A DNA stretch of 64,000 nucleotides from Streptomyces sp. ISL-10 (GCF_018614575.1 NZ_JAGGOJ010000029.1:1-64000), one strand, 5' to 3'. Positions 42,999-51,954 are shown, counted from the first letter of the stretch. The notes: generated by a model not told the origin, from the sequence alone. Made by a program: numbers and translations.

Positions 42999-43046
42999 AC
43001 GCGACAAGGGCTCGACCGGCACACGCCGGTCGAGCCCTTGTCGCGT
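42999..43046. terminator. Bidirectional terminator, 22-bp perfect stem
   Basis: Arms at 42999-43020 and 43025-43046 (cores CGACAAGGGCTCGACCGGC and its complement) pair without mismatch around an ACAC loop. It lies between convergent genes and can serve both. Confidence 0.93.
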
Positions 43047-43106
43047 TCGGCGTCCGGTCGGATGACAGCGCCGACCGGCCGGTCCCGGGGGGCCGGTGGC
43101 CGTGGC

Positions 43107-43481
43107 TCAGTGGTCGGAGTAACTGAAGTCGCCGACGGTCCAGCCGCTGACGTCCTTGATCGCAACTCGGTACATCCCGCCCGTCTCGGGAATCCCGACG
43201 CTGCCCTGGAGGATCCGGGCGACGTGGAAGTGCAGATGAGTGGGCGGCTCGCCGCGCTCGGGCCGACCTTGGGTCTGCTCGGCGGAGAAGACGCCGGAGA
43301 ACGGGCGGAGGCGTTCCGAGTCCCTCAGGACCTCCGACACACGCTCCCGCCACACGGCTTCGGGTGCCAGCCGTCCGGTGATGACGGCACCGCCGATGAC
43401 CACGGTCAGGGACATCTGATTGCTCTGTTCGGACTCCACCATGGCGGCGATGTCAACGAGGAGTTCGTCAGCGTTCGACAT
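43107..43481 (-). CDS. Probable gas-vesicle accessory protein GvpU-like
   Basis: 124 residues. LLVDIAAMVESEQSNQMSLTVVIGGAVITGRLAPEAVW and later THLHFHVARILQGSVGIPETGGMYRVAIKDVSGWTVGDF agree in order with GvpU (beta-rich: V.G..V.G.L then HL.....G...P..G...R..I..V.G...G). The ATG at 43481 has no strong ribosome site. GvpU takes part in gas-vesicle clustering in Bacillus, but no other gvp gene is in this window, so a stand-alone or different role is likely. The family call is by eye from memory. Confidence 0.5.
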   Translation of the reverse strand: MSNADELLVDIAAMVESEQSNQMSLTVVIGGAVITGRLAPEAVWRERVSEVLRDSERLRPFSGVFSAEQTQGRPERGEPPTHLHFHVARILQGSVGIPETGGMYRVAIKDVSGWTVGDFSYSDH

Positions 43482-44104
43482 GAGAGCTGATTCTATTCAT
43501 CGGCAGGCCCGTCGTGCGGGGCCCCCACCGGCCGCAGCAGACGCGGTGGCGGTTCCCGCCACGTGCGATGGACCGGACCGGGCGACCGGGGGAATCGGCC
43601 GTAGCCGCGCGCAGATTACCTCGACCACGAGCACCCAAAATCTATGTTCGTCACAGTAGACATGGGGCGGCCACCCGGCTAACGTTTCTCTCGTAGACGG
43701 AGTCAAATGAGACCCGGCAGAGACGAACTGGCGGGTAGCAGCACAGAAGTTCGCAGGACGGTGCGACTGCGGAGTTCCGAAGCCACGTTGTTCGCAGGAC
43801 GGCGACGGGACTGGCAGGCGCACCGGGCGGCCCGCAGGCTGAGGGGCTGCCGACAGCAACACCAGCAGTTCGCACCACCAGTCAATTGCCAGTCATCGGT
43901 TCGACGGAGGAATGGAGGAAGCAGACGCCATCAGGATCGCCCGGGCAAGGAGGAATCCGCCCGGGTACCGCAAGACCCCGGAACGGAAGGTGGTCCCCGG
44001 TCACGCATCCGCGATCCCCGCACTCTCGCCCTCTCCAGGGCGAGGTGGCGGACACAGCAGGTCGGCGACAGCAGTAGAGCCGACGATGGTGTTGAATTTC
44101 CTTC
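43482..44104. other. Intergenic, no supported gene
   Basis: About 620 bp. Several Arg/Gln-rich frames are open but none resembles a protein. A 13-bp word GTTCGCAGGACGG is present twice (near 43750 and 43788). Upstream sequence of the GvpU-like gene and of the MerR gene is in here. Confidence 0.45.
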
Positions 44105-44136
44105 GGGGCCCTGGTGCCGTATGGCACCAGGGCCCC
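44105..44136 (+). terminator. Perfect 14-bp hairpin upstream of merR, orphan
   Basis: GGGGCCCTGGTGCC (44105-44118) pairs with GGCACCAGGGCCCC (44123-44136) around GTAT. It resembles the csp terminator in style, but no recognisable gene ends before it. It may terminate an unseen small RNA or decayed gene, or act in the leader of the merR gene starting 27 bp later. Confidence 0.65.
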
Positions 44137-44162
44137 TCGACGCGTTGCACAACGAGGTGGGA

Positions 44163-44501
44163 ATGACAGCAGACACTCCGCTCAGTGGTCGCCTGGACGA
44201 TGACGACTACCCCGCGTACACCATGGGACGTGCCGCCGAGATGCTCGGCACGACTCCCGGCTTTCTCCGCGCCATCGGTGAGGCCCGGCTCATCACCCCC
44301 CTCCGCTCGGAGGGTGGACACCGCCGCTACTCCCGCTACCAGCTTCGGATCGCCGCCCGCGCCCGCGAACTCGTCGACGAAGGCATGCCGGTCGATGCCG
44401 CCTGCCGCATCGTCATCCTCGAGGACCAACTCGAGGAGGCCCAGCGCATCAACGCGGAGTTCCGCCGAGCCGCGGCCGCAGAACGCGACGAGTCCCAGTG
44501 A
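44163..44501 (+). CDS. Short MerR-family regulator
   Basis: 112 residues from ATG 44163 (GAGGTGGGA upstream). The winged helix is clear (YTMGRAAEMLGTTPGFLRAIGEARLITPLRSEGGHRRYSRYQLRIAARARELVDEGMPVDAACRIVILEDQL in MerR register), followed by only a short coiled-coil end (EEAQRINAEFRRAAAAE). No effector domain, as in small MerR proteins common in Streptomyces, which act by dimer contacts. No neighbour indicates its target. Confidence 0.88.
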   Translation: MTADTPLSGRLDDDDYPAYTMGRAAEMLGTTPGFLRAIGEARLITPLRSEGGHRRYSRYQLRIAARARELVDEGMPVDAACRIVILEDQLEEAQRINAEFRRAAAAERDESQ

Positions 44502-45038
44502 GCCGTTCCGGGCTCCGGAGGCCCAGCTGAGGCACGAGGTCGTCGCTCCCAGGGACGAGTAGGGCCAGGACGGGGGACAGCACTGTCGGGTCGCGCCCTG
44601 TCCGTGCCCCCGGGTGCCACCGGCCGCGCCGAGGGCAGCGGTGGCTCCGGATCCCGCGCCCGAGTCGGGTCGGCTGCGCACGCGCTGGGTGGCCGCCCAG
44701 CGGAGTGGGCTGAAGCCACGGAGAACATCTCGCACGTCGGCTCTCGTGTCGGCCTCGTTCTCTGTGAACAGCTGCGCCGGGATGCCGAAGACAGCCCGAA
44801 ACGGGTCCCATCATGACCGTGACCATCGGCCGCCCGATCGCCGACGAACGCGGCACCTCGTCACCGGACCCGCCTTTCTCCGACCCGCCGGATCGATCGG
44901 GAACCCTGGAACCCTGCCCCTGTGCGCCGCGGCTGTGCCAGTGAAGGCCACTGTGTCGAGTGACTTGTTGTTGCTTGCGCCGTTTTGCTCGCCCGGAGCC
45001 GCCCGTAGGACGAACGTCATTGACCTGATCAACGGGCG
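44502..45038. other. Intergenic, nothing recognised
   Basis: 537 bp between merR and the 3' end of the SMI1/KNR4 gene. Open frames are compositional; I see no domain, tRNA or terminator-quality hairpin. Confidence 0.5.
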
Positions 45039-45581
45039 TCAGCCCCGTGCCTGGAACGTCACCTCACTCACGCCCCAGAGGAACTCGCCGCCCAGCGGGT
45101 TCTCCGGCCATTCGGCACGGAAGTTCCGGACGAGAAACTCCACCATCCCGCAGTCGTAGCGGCTCCACAGCGAGCCGTTGCGCTGATAAACCACCACCGG
45201 CCACTTGGCGGGATCGTCCTCCGACGCGTCCCAGCACAACATGTCCGCGGTGGCGTCGACCCCCCAGGTGATCAGCACCGGAGAAGTGCCCTCCAGCTCG
45301 GGTGCCTTCTCCTCCGTCTCCCAGTCGGCCTTGGCGTTCGCCGTCTCGATCACCATGCCGTTTCGCGGTGCCTGCTCCAGCGGCACCTTGGGCTCCGGCC
45401 TGCCGATCGACAGGTAGTTCTGCACCGCGCCGGCGCCGTAGATTTCCATGAAGCGCCGGTAGTCGAGCGGGAACGGCTTGTCCCACGACGCCGTGAGGGC
45501 GGCCCAGTTGACCGTCGTGCCCCCGCCCGTCGGCGGCGGCATGAGCCGTCGCAGGGCGTCCAGGTCGGTCGGCTCACTCAT
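45039..45581 (-). CDS. SMI1/KNR4-family immunity protein
   Basis: 180 residues from ATG 45581. WDKPFPLDYRRFMEIYGAGAVQNYLSIGRPEP is the SMI1/KNR4 N-terminal signature; GTSPVLITWGVDATADMLCWDASEDDPAKWPVVVY and CGMVEFLVRNF complete the fold (all in family register). In bacteria this family neutralises polymorphic toxins. It overlaps by 8 bp the end of an upstream gene that looks like the C-terminus of a nuclease toxin, matching the usual toxin-then-immunity order. Confidence 0.88.
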   Translation of the reverse strand: MSEPTDLDALRRLMPPPTGGGTTVNWAALTASWDKPFPLDYRRFMEIYGAGAVQNYLSIGRPEPKVPLEQAPRNGMVIETANAKADWETEEKAPELEGTSPVLITWGVDATADMLCWDASEDDPAKWPVVVYQRNGSLWSRYDCGMVEFLVRNFRAEWPENPLGGEFLWGVSEVTFQARG

Positions 45582-45870
45582 CGGTACCTCGCTCTGTGTC
45601 CATTCGATCCTCGTCGGTCCGCGTCATGGGGGTGCTCCCCGTGGGTGTCGGCGCACCGCCGATGTCCGTCTGTGTGCCGAGATCGTCTCCCGTGCTCAGT
45701 TCGTTCGGTATGAACACCTGGAGGTCAATCCCGACAGAGCCGTCGGGACTGATGCCGTACGCCGACATGTCGTAGCCGGTCGGCACCGTTCTGTTGCCCT
45801 CGTAGCGTGGCGACACGGTGTACATGATGAGACGGGACAGGTCTCGTCCAACTTGAGTTTCCCGCCCCAC
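45574..45870 (-). pseudogene. C-terminal tip of a polymorphic nuclease toxin
   Basis: 98 residues open from a GTG at 45870. LSRLIMYTVSPRYEGNRTVPTGYDMSAYGISPDGSVGIDLQVFIPN reads like the last beta strands of DNA/RNA non-specific endonuclease toxins (..Y.VTPVY.G....P..V.MEAYS..DG....F.VFVPN), followed by a Thr/Asp-rich tail. The catalytic part is missing: upstream, a stop codon is met after nine codons, where the neighbouring 168-codon gene ends. A deletion probably removed the toxin body and left the immunity gene. Confidence 0.55.
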
Positions 45871-45897
45871 AGTTGAGGCGGGGAGGCGGAGAGCAGA

Positions 45898-46404
45898 TCA
45901 CAGGTAGTCGAAGAACCGAATCCACCAGGTGGCGGCGTGAGGGGCGCTGTACTCGGCGAGGCACGTCACTCCGTCATAGGAGCGGTGCAGGGCGGATTCC
46001 GGGACGAGGAGGTAGCCGAGGGCGGTGGTCGCGGTCTCGGCTGTGAGGCGGTCGGCCGGGGTCAGGGCGCCTTCTGCCACTGCCTCGTCAAGGTCCTCGT
46101 AGCAGCCCAGGTTCTCCGCGGCGACGACGGCCAGGTCTCCGAAGTTGCTCAGCCGGATCACGATCTGCTGCATTGCGGCAGTCGCCTCGGCCGGGACGGT
46201 GATGTCCGCGTGGAAGCTGGCGTCCTGGACTCCCGTGTCGGCCCAGCAGCGGCAGTCGAAGCCGGTGTTCAGCCGCTCGATCAGGGTGCCGACGCGGGCC
46301 AGAGCCCGGTGGTGGTCGAAGCTGTGGGGAAACTCCAAGTGGTCGGGGCCCGTTGTCCGATCGACCTCATTCAGGAGTGCTCTGGCCTCTGTCTTCGTCG
46401 CCAC
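45898..46404 (-). CDS. Hypothetical protein (168 aa)
   Basis: 168 residues from GTG 46404 (TACGGCT 7 bp before the start hints at a leaderless message). Recognisable features are an acidic helical body, SFDHHRALARVGTLIERLNTGFDCRCWADTGVQDASFHADITVPAE (pieces near 25-75), VVIRLSNFGDLAVV-like beta strand near 80 (read IVIRLSNFGDLAVV), and a WWIRFFDYL end. The closing WWxRFFDY and small size are typical of proteins near polymorphic-toxin loci, but I do not recognise the family. It sits directly upstream of the toxin tip. Confidence 0.65.
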   Translation of the reverse strand: MATKTEARALLNEVDRTTGPDHLEFPHSFDHHRALARVGTLIERLNTGFDCRCWADTGVQDASFHADITVPAEATAAMQQIVIRLSNFGDLAVVAAENLGCYEDLDEAVAEGALTPADRLTAETATTALGYLLVPESALHRSYDGVTCLAEYSAPHAATWWIRFFDYL

Positions 46405-46549
46405 GAGCCGTACTGTCGCACAGTACCGCTGAGCGCCCCCTGGTCGACCAAGGTGCACGCGCGGCGCTCGGCCGCAGCTGGCGTCCGGACCGGACTGCAT
46501 GCGGCGACATGCAGCTGCGCCCCACACCCAGGCATGGCACCCGCCCCGA

Positions 46550-47436
46550 TCAGCACGCCCACCTCCAGGGCGCCGCTGCGGGACAGCGAGCAGACGAAGG
46601 CCTTCCACGCCGGCCGGCCCGTGGCCCTGCGGAGGTCGACGACGACGAGGATCTGCTGGACCGCCACGAGGCCACCGCCGAGCTCGGCCTCTCGCCGGCC
46701 AGCTGGCACAAGTACAGGAGCGAACCGCAAGCTGGCCGAGCACGTCGTCCTCGTCCCGGCCGGCAACGGCGGCACGGAGCACTGGCCGTGCCGTGTCATC
46801 CGCGAGTTCAAGGCCGGCCCGGCCGCCGCACCGGCAGCGGCGACATGATCCCCCGCGGCGAGCTCCTGCCCCGCATCGCGGAACTCCTCGATGACAACAC
46901 CCGGCCATCACCCTCACCGAGGTCGCCGACACTCTGGGCATCGCCGAGTTCCCCACCGCCCTGGCCGGCCTCGCGCAGCTCCGCGGGCGGCGCATCGCCG
47001 ACCTGGTCGAGGCCAGCCCCGAGCTCACTCCGATCGAGGCCGCCGAGGGTCCCGCTACCCGACCGTCACCCACCGCGGCGCCGCAGCGATCGCCGAGGCC
47101 GAGCTGCGCGCCCGCCGGTACCTGCAGCAGGTCGCCGACGCCCTTGCCGAGGCCGGCGTCGCCGAGCCGGTCCAGGTCGAGGTGCGCCGGCTCGGCGAGC
47201 ACCTGGCGGCCGCCGTCCCGCTCACCGCCGGCCAGAGCTCGCCGGCGCTGGTGTGGGACGAGCGGTACGGATGGCGCACCGCGACCAGCCGACGCCACCC
47301 GATCGGCAAGGAGACCGGCACGGCTCCGGACGGGGAGGGCATCCGCTACCTCGGCAGCGGCACCCGGCCGGAGCCGGACGAGCTGCTTGAGCAGTATGCC
47401 GACGGCCGCAAGGGCTCCAAGCGGCCCAAGGCATGA
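46550..47436 (+). pseudogene. DUF6292-like protein gene with several frameshifts
   Basis: Fragments in three plus frames join into one protein: EDLLDRHEATAELGLSPASWHKYRS, then KLAEHVVLVPAGNGGTEHWP, then GDMIPRGELLPRIAELLDDN, then RRIADLVEASPELTPIEA, then RYLQQVADALAEAGV with ALVWDERYGWRTATSRR and IRYLGSGTRPEPDELLEQYADGRKG at the end. The last ~120 codons (47060-47436) are in one frame. The closing part matches DUF6292-like Streptomyces proteins. At least four frame changes mean that no full product is made. Confidence 0.55.
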
Positions 47437-47451
47437 CGCCGCGCTGGAGGT

Positions 47452-48471
47452 TCAACCGGCATGCCGGTAGGTCGCCGCAGGGCCCACAGTGCCGGAGCCG
47501 AAACGGGCGTTGAGCACATCGACGGCCCGCTCGGCGCGCAGCCGGTGCTCCCGGTTAGCGTCGAAGGAGAGCTGCTCGAAGGCCGCAGCCGCGTCCACCA
47601 GCTCCTCGCAGCGCAGGGCGACCGCCCGCACCCGGGCCCGCTGCAACCCCAGGGCCCGGTACATCTCGTACGCGGCGTCGCGCAGATCGTCGGTATGCGC
47701 GGACGGGCCGCCGGACAGCCGGCGGCTGCGGTGCAACTGCGTGCGGTCGGCGAACGTCACCGTCAGCGTGACGGCCTTCGCCGCCTGCCGGCGACCGCGC
47801 AGCCGCTCGCCGAGCTCGACGGCCAACGACAACAGCGCGGACCGCACCAGGTCCGGCGCCAGCGTGTCAGTCGGGAAGCGGCGCTGCGCGTCCGCGCCGT
47901 GCGGCAGCTCGGCCGGCACCACCCGGCGCCGGTCGACACCTCGGGCCCGCTCACGCAACAGGCGACCCGCCTGGCCGCCCAGCACCCGCTGCACCGTCGC
48001 CTCCGGCAGCTCCGCCAGCAGCCTGATCGTGTGTACCCCGTACGTCGTCAGCGTCCGCTCCTGGGCACGACCGATGCCGTCGAGCTCACCGACCGGCCGC
48101 GGGCGCAGGAACGCAGCCACCGCTTCCGGGCTGGAGCCGACCGCACGCACACCGTCTTGCCCTGGTTCCCGGGACGCCATCGCCGCCACCGTCCAGTTCG
48201 GCCCCACGCCGATCGCCACCTGCAAGCCGTACAGGGCCAGGGCCCGCGCCCGGATCATCCGGGCCAGCCCGGCCGGATCGTGGTCGAAGAACTGGACGCT
48301 GCCGGAGACGTCCGCCACAGCAGCAGATGGCGGCAAGGCCTGCAGCACCGGCGTCACATCCGCCACCAGGCCGAGCAGCAGACGGTACAGCTCGGGATCG
48401 ACATCCGACGGGCACCGCAGATGAAGGATCGTCGAACCAGCCCCCACGGCCTGGTCGTGCTCCCCGTCCAT
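47452..48471 (-). CDS. Y-family polymerase-like protein lacking catalytic acids (ImuB-like)
   Basis: 339 residues from ATG 48471 (GGGAGGTG upstream); ATG 48537 would add 22 residues. Fold marks of DinB/ImuB are present: AVADVSGSVQFFDHDPAGLARMIRARALALYGLQVAIGVGPN (palm/fingers), then GELDGIGRAQERTLTTYGVHTIRLLAELPE (thumb HhH) and a little-finger domain (AKAVTLTVTFAD). The palm start reads ILHLRCPSD where DinB has ILHVDMDAFF, and SIDEA is replaced by AAVADVS, so metal-binding acids are gone. ImuB is just such an inactive scaffold in the ImuA-ImuB-DnaE2 mutasome. CGAAC half-sites near 48502-48520 are a poor match to a LexA box. Confidence 0.8.
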   Translation of the reverse strand: MDGEHDQAVGAGSTILHLRCPSDVDPELYRLLLGLVADVTPVLQALPPSAAVADVSGSVQFFDHDPAGLARMIRARALALYGLQVAIGVGPNWTVAAMASREPGQDGVRAVGSSPEAVAAFLRPRPVGELDGIGRAQERTLTTYGVHTIRLLAELPEATVQRVLGGQAGRLLRERARGVDRRRVVPAELPHGADAQRRFPTDTLAPDLVRSALLSLAVELGERLRGRRQAAKAVTLTVTFADRTQLHRSRRLSGGPSAHTDDLRDAAYEMYRALGLQRARVRAVALRCEELVDAAAAFEQLSFDANREHRLRAERAVDVLNARFGSGTVGPAATYRHAG

Positions 48472-48721
48472 GGCGACACCTCCCACCATTCCACCGTACT
48501 CGAACATAAATCGAACGCATATCGTCCGGGACGGCATGTACAGGGCTTGCTCCCCTGTGCCTTAGCGCTTCGGTTGGCGGATCAGCGGCTGACGGCGGTC
48601 TGAGTGCTCCACCCGGCGGGGGCAGTAGCGCCGGGACTCTGTCGGCCACGGGTCACCGGCATTGGGGAGGCTCCGAGAGCGATGAGTGGAACACTCAACT
48701 CAAGCGAGGCAGGCTGGACCC

Positions 48722-49909
48722 ATGCGGTCGCTCTTCCGCTCATCTGGCCCCTCAGTAGCGGGCGGTCATAGCCGGGCCCTGATGAGACTCGCGCAGTGTG
48801 TGCCGTTCGTGATCGTATTGGTCGCGCTGGGGATCGAGCTCTCGCCCGCACACTTTCTGTATACCGGCCCTATCCTCGCCGCGATGCCGGCATTGGCTTC
48901 TCTGACGATGGGCCCGAAGGGCATCATTTCGACAGCGACTGGAGCTGTGGCCGTCACCGTGATCACGGCCACCCTGCACCAGAGCTGGGGTGGCCAGGTC
49001 TACAGCAACCTCCTGGCCGCCATCATGGTGTCAATAGCCAGCGTCACCATGAGTAAAGCCGTGCGTACACGCAGGCAGAGCGAGCTCGACCAGGTTCGCC
49101 GGGTCGCCGTGGCAGCCCAACAAGTCCTCCTGCGGCCTGTACCCGCCCGGCTGGGCCCGGTGGGGGTGGCCAGCATGTACCTCGCGGCTGAGACGGAAGC
49201 TCAGATCGGCGGTGACCTGTACGAGGCGTTGCAAACACGGTACGGGGTCCGGATGATCGTGGGGGATGTCCGCGGCAAGGGGCTTCCTGCCGTGCGCTTG
49301 GCCGCAGCCGTGCTGGGCGCGTTCCGGGAGGCCGTGCACTACGAGGACGACCTGGTCGAGGTGATGAATCACTGTGCGGCTGCGCTGAGGCGGGAGTGCG
49401 CCGTGCCGGGCGCGATCGGCCAGGACGAGGGGGGAGACCAAGCGGAGGACTTCGTCACTGCGGTCGTGGCTCAGGTACCCGACACATTCGTCGTCCAGGT
49501 GGTCAACCGTGGCCATCCGCCCCCACTGTTGTTGCGCCAGGGCAAGGTCCAGGTGCTGATGCCCACCTCACCACTACCACCGCTCGGCCTGGAAGACTTC
49601 ATCACCGGCCCTCCCGCTCAGCCGGAGAGCTACACCTTCGCACCCGGCGACCGTCTGCTGCACACCGACGGCGTGATCGAAGCCCGCAATCGGGACAACG
49701 ACTTCTTCGCCCTGCCGCAGGCCATGGAAGCGGTGCACTCCCGCACCCCGCCGGAGTTCCTGGAGCAGCTGCACCAGGCGTTGATCCGCCACACCACCCA
49801 GGGTTGCCTTGCGGACGATGCCGCGATGCTCCTTGTGGACCGGCTCGACGAGGAAGCAGGCACACAAGTCGACGCGGCTGCTGCCTTCTCAAGTGACGGA
49901 ACGCGTTGA
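48722..49909 (+). CDS. Membrane-anchored SpoIIE-type (PP2C) serine phosphatase
   Basis: 395 residues from ATG 48722 (GTG 48686 possible). Helices at ~20-37, ~42-60, ~65-82 and ~88-105 precede a PP2C/SpoIIE domain at ~150-385: GGDLYEALQ, IVGDVRGKGLPAV, FVTAVVAQV, NRGHPPPLLL, LLHTDGVIEARN and DDAAMLLVD, with the metal-binding aspartates in place. It dephosphorylates anti-anti-sigma-type proteins and so can switch sigma factors. The RsbW-like kinase 10 kb away is a possible counterpart, but nothing links them directly. Confidence 0.9.
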   Translation: MRSLFRSSGPSVAGGHSRALMRLAQCVPFVIVLVALGIELSPAHFLYTGPILAAMPALASLTMGPKGIISTATGAVAVTVITATLHQSWGGQVYSNLLAAIMVSIASVTMSKAVRTRRQSELDQVRRVAVAAQQVLLRPVPARLGPVGVASMYLAAETEAQIGGDLYEALQTRYGVRMIVGDVRGKGLPAVRLAAAVLGAFREAVHYEDDLVEVMNHCAAALRRECAVPGAIGQDEGGDQAEDFVTAVVAQVPDTFVVQVVNRGHPPPLLLRQGKVQVLMPTSPLPPLGLEDFITGPPAQPESYTFAPGDRLLHTDGVIEARNRDNDFFALPQAMEAVHSRTPPEFLEQLHQALIRHTTQGCLADDAAMLLVDRLDEEAGTQVDAAAAFSSDGTR

Positions 49910-50349
49910 CTGCCTCCCGTGACTCGGTGAGGGGCTCATGCCGCTCCGGTCGGGTGGCCTGCCGTCCCCCAGAGGCAGCGGTTTGCTGAGCTGTCACCAC
50001 GACGTGAGCGCGGTACTTGGCGAACCCGCCAACCGAAGTGCTGCGCGATTACGCGACTCCTGAACACTCGAGCTCACCAGTCCCGGGGGCCGAGGACCAT
50101 GACGCGGAGGTACGGACCCTTCGTGTCCCCGGGACCCTTCGCACACCGCACTGGACCACCATCATCGGGCGCTCGCATCCCTGCTGCCCGGCATGCCGGA
50201 ACTCCGCACACCTGGCTTTAATCACGAGTCCTGGTTCTGGCTCGCTTTCCGTGATGCGCGCACGCTGAGTGACGGCTGCTACTCCGATCAGGCTTCGGGA
50301 AGTTGCCTGAAAACAACCAGGGTCGACCTTGTGTGGTCGACAGTGCGGC
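49910..50349. other. Intergenic, left flank of the ISL3 transposase
   Basis: 440 bp without a supported gene. If the ISL3 element is complete its left end must be here, but I could not find inverted repeats matching the right side. A GGCTCG word at 50239-50244 resembles ISL3 ends only loosely. Confidence 0.4.
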
Positions 50350-51954
50350 GTCGTGGAAGAGACGTTGCATCCCCTGGCGGGCCTGCTGTTACCGTCCATC
50401 GCGGACGTGTCGGTGCTGTCGCTGGACGTGAGCCGCGAGGCGATACGCATCGACGTGTGCAGTACGGCGGCCGGGGCGGCATGCCCGGACTGTGGGAGCG
50501 AGTCGACCCGGGTGCACAGCTCTTACCTGCGGTTTCCTGCGGACGTGCCGAGTGGGGGGCGTCGGGTGGTCCTCCGACTGCGAGTTCGGCGGTTCTTCTG
50601 TCCGGAGTCTTCGTGTGCTCGGCGGACGTTCGCTGAGCAGATGCCGGGACTGACCCGGCGGCACAGCAGGTGGACGGAGCGGTTGCGTTCGACTCTCGCC
50701 GCGGTGGGTCTCGCCCTCGCCGGCCGGGCTGGCGCCCGGATGGCCCGGGCCTTCGGGGTGTCCATCAGCCGCAGTGCCGTGTTGCGACTGCTCGATGCAT
50801 TGCCCGAACCCGAAGTCCCAGCCCCAAGGGTGGTTGGTGTTGATGAGTACGCCACACGCAAAGGACGGGTCTACGGCACGGTCCTCGTCGACGTCGAGAC
50901 CCGTCGGCCAGTGGATCTGCTGCCTGACCGGGAGGCGTCCAGCCTGGCCGCATGGCTGGCGAAGCGACCCGGGATCGAGATTGTCTGCCGGGACCGCGCG
51001 CCGTTCTTCGCGGAAGGCGCCACAGCCGGGGCACCCCAGGCGACACAGGTCGCCGACCGCTGGCATTTGTGGAACAACCTCGGGGAGGCCGCTGAGCGGG
51101 CTGTCGCCCGCCACCGCCAGTGCCTTCGCGTCCTGGTCCCCGATCGCGAGGGGAAGGCCGAACCACCGGCGCCGCCCGAGGAGAAGGCGGACTCTCCATG
51201 GCGGAGCGAGCGGTTCGCCAACCGCGTCCGAGCCAGGCACGCCACGGTTCACGCGCTCCTGGAAGCGGGCCACAGCCGTCGTTCCATCGGGCGTCAGCTC
51301 CAGATGACCCACCGCACGGTCAAGAGCCTGGCCGACGCTGCGAAGCCGGAAGACCTCTTTCGCGGCCAGTGGCAGCACAACAGGACCTCCCTCCTCGACG
51401 AGTACAAGCCCTACCTGGACGAACGTTGGGACGACGGCTGCACCAACGCCTGGAAGCTCTGGGAGGAGATCCTTCCCTTGGGGTATCGAGGCAGCTACGG
51501 CCGGGTCAGCGCCTACCTGCGGGAGAAGCGGACCTCGCCACGGCCGGTCACCGCGCAGCCGCCGGCACCCCGTGTGGTGACGAGATGGATCCTCAGCCGA
51601 CCCGAGACGCTGACCGAGACCGAACAGCTCCGGCTCAAGGCCGTCCTGGCCAACTGCCCCGAACTCGATGCCCTGACCGGTCACGTCCGGTCCTTCGCCC
51701 ACATGCTCACCGAGCGCCAGGGCGAACGGCTCCCGCAGTGGCTCGACGCCGTCCGCCAGGACGACCTTCCCAGCCTCCACACTCTCGCGGCCGGTATCGA
51801 CCGAGACCGCGACGCGGTCATCGCCGGCCTGACCCTGCCCTGGAACTCCGGTGTCGTTGAAGGACACGTCAACCGGATCAAGATGCTCAAGCGCCAGATG
51901 TTCGGACGCGCCAGCTTCGCACTGCTCCGCAAGCGGGTCCTCCTCGCCCCGTGA
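50350..51954 (+). mobile_element. ISL3-family transposase, intact
   Basis: 534 residues from GTG 50350 (GTG 50329 also open). An N-terminal zinc-finger-type region (CPDCGSESTRVHSSYLRF, CPESSCARRTF), an HTH (RMARAFGVSISRSAVLRLLD), and the DDE catalytic core (VVGVDEYATRKGRVYGTVLVD; VADRWHLWNNL; final SGVVEGHVNRIKMLKRQMFGRASF with the Glu) are complete and in order. No internal stop. The product should cut and paste its own element. The element boundaries and target duplication could not be established by eye. Confidence 0.88.

Noticed and set aside
43745..43805. Repeated GTTCGCAGGACGG word as a start of a CRISPR-like or iteron array
   Set aside because: Only two copies, irregular spacing and no further units.
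38402..49909. RsbW-like kinase and SpoIIE phosphatase as a partner-switch system
   Set aside because: They are 10 kb apart with no STAS-domain protein in between; such proteins are numerous in Streptomyces, so pairing cannot be claimed.
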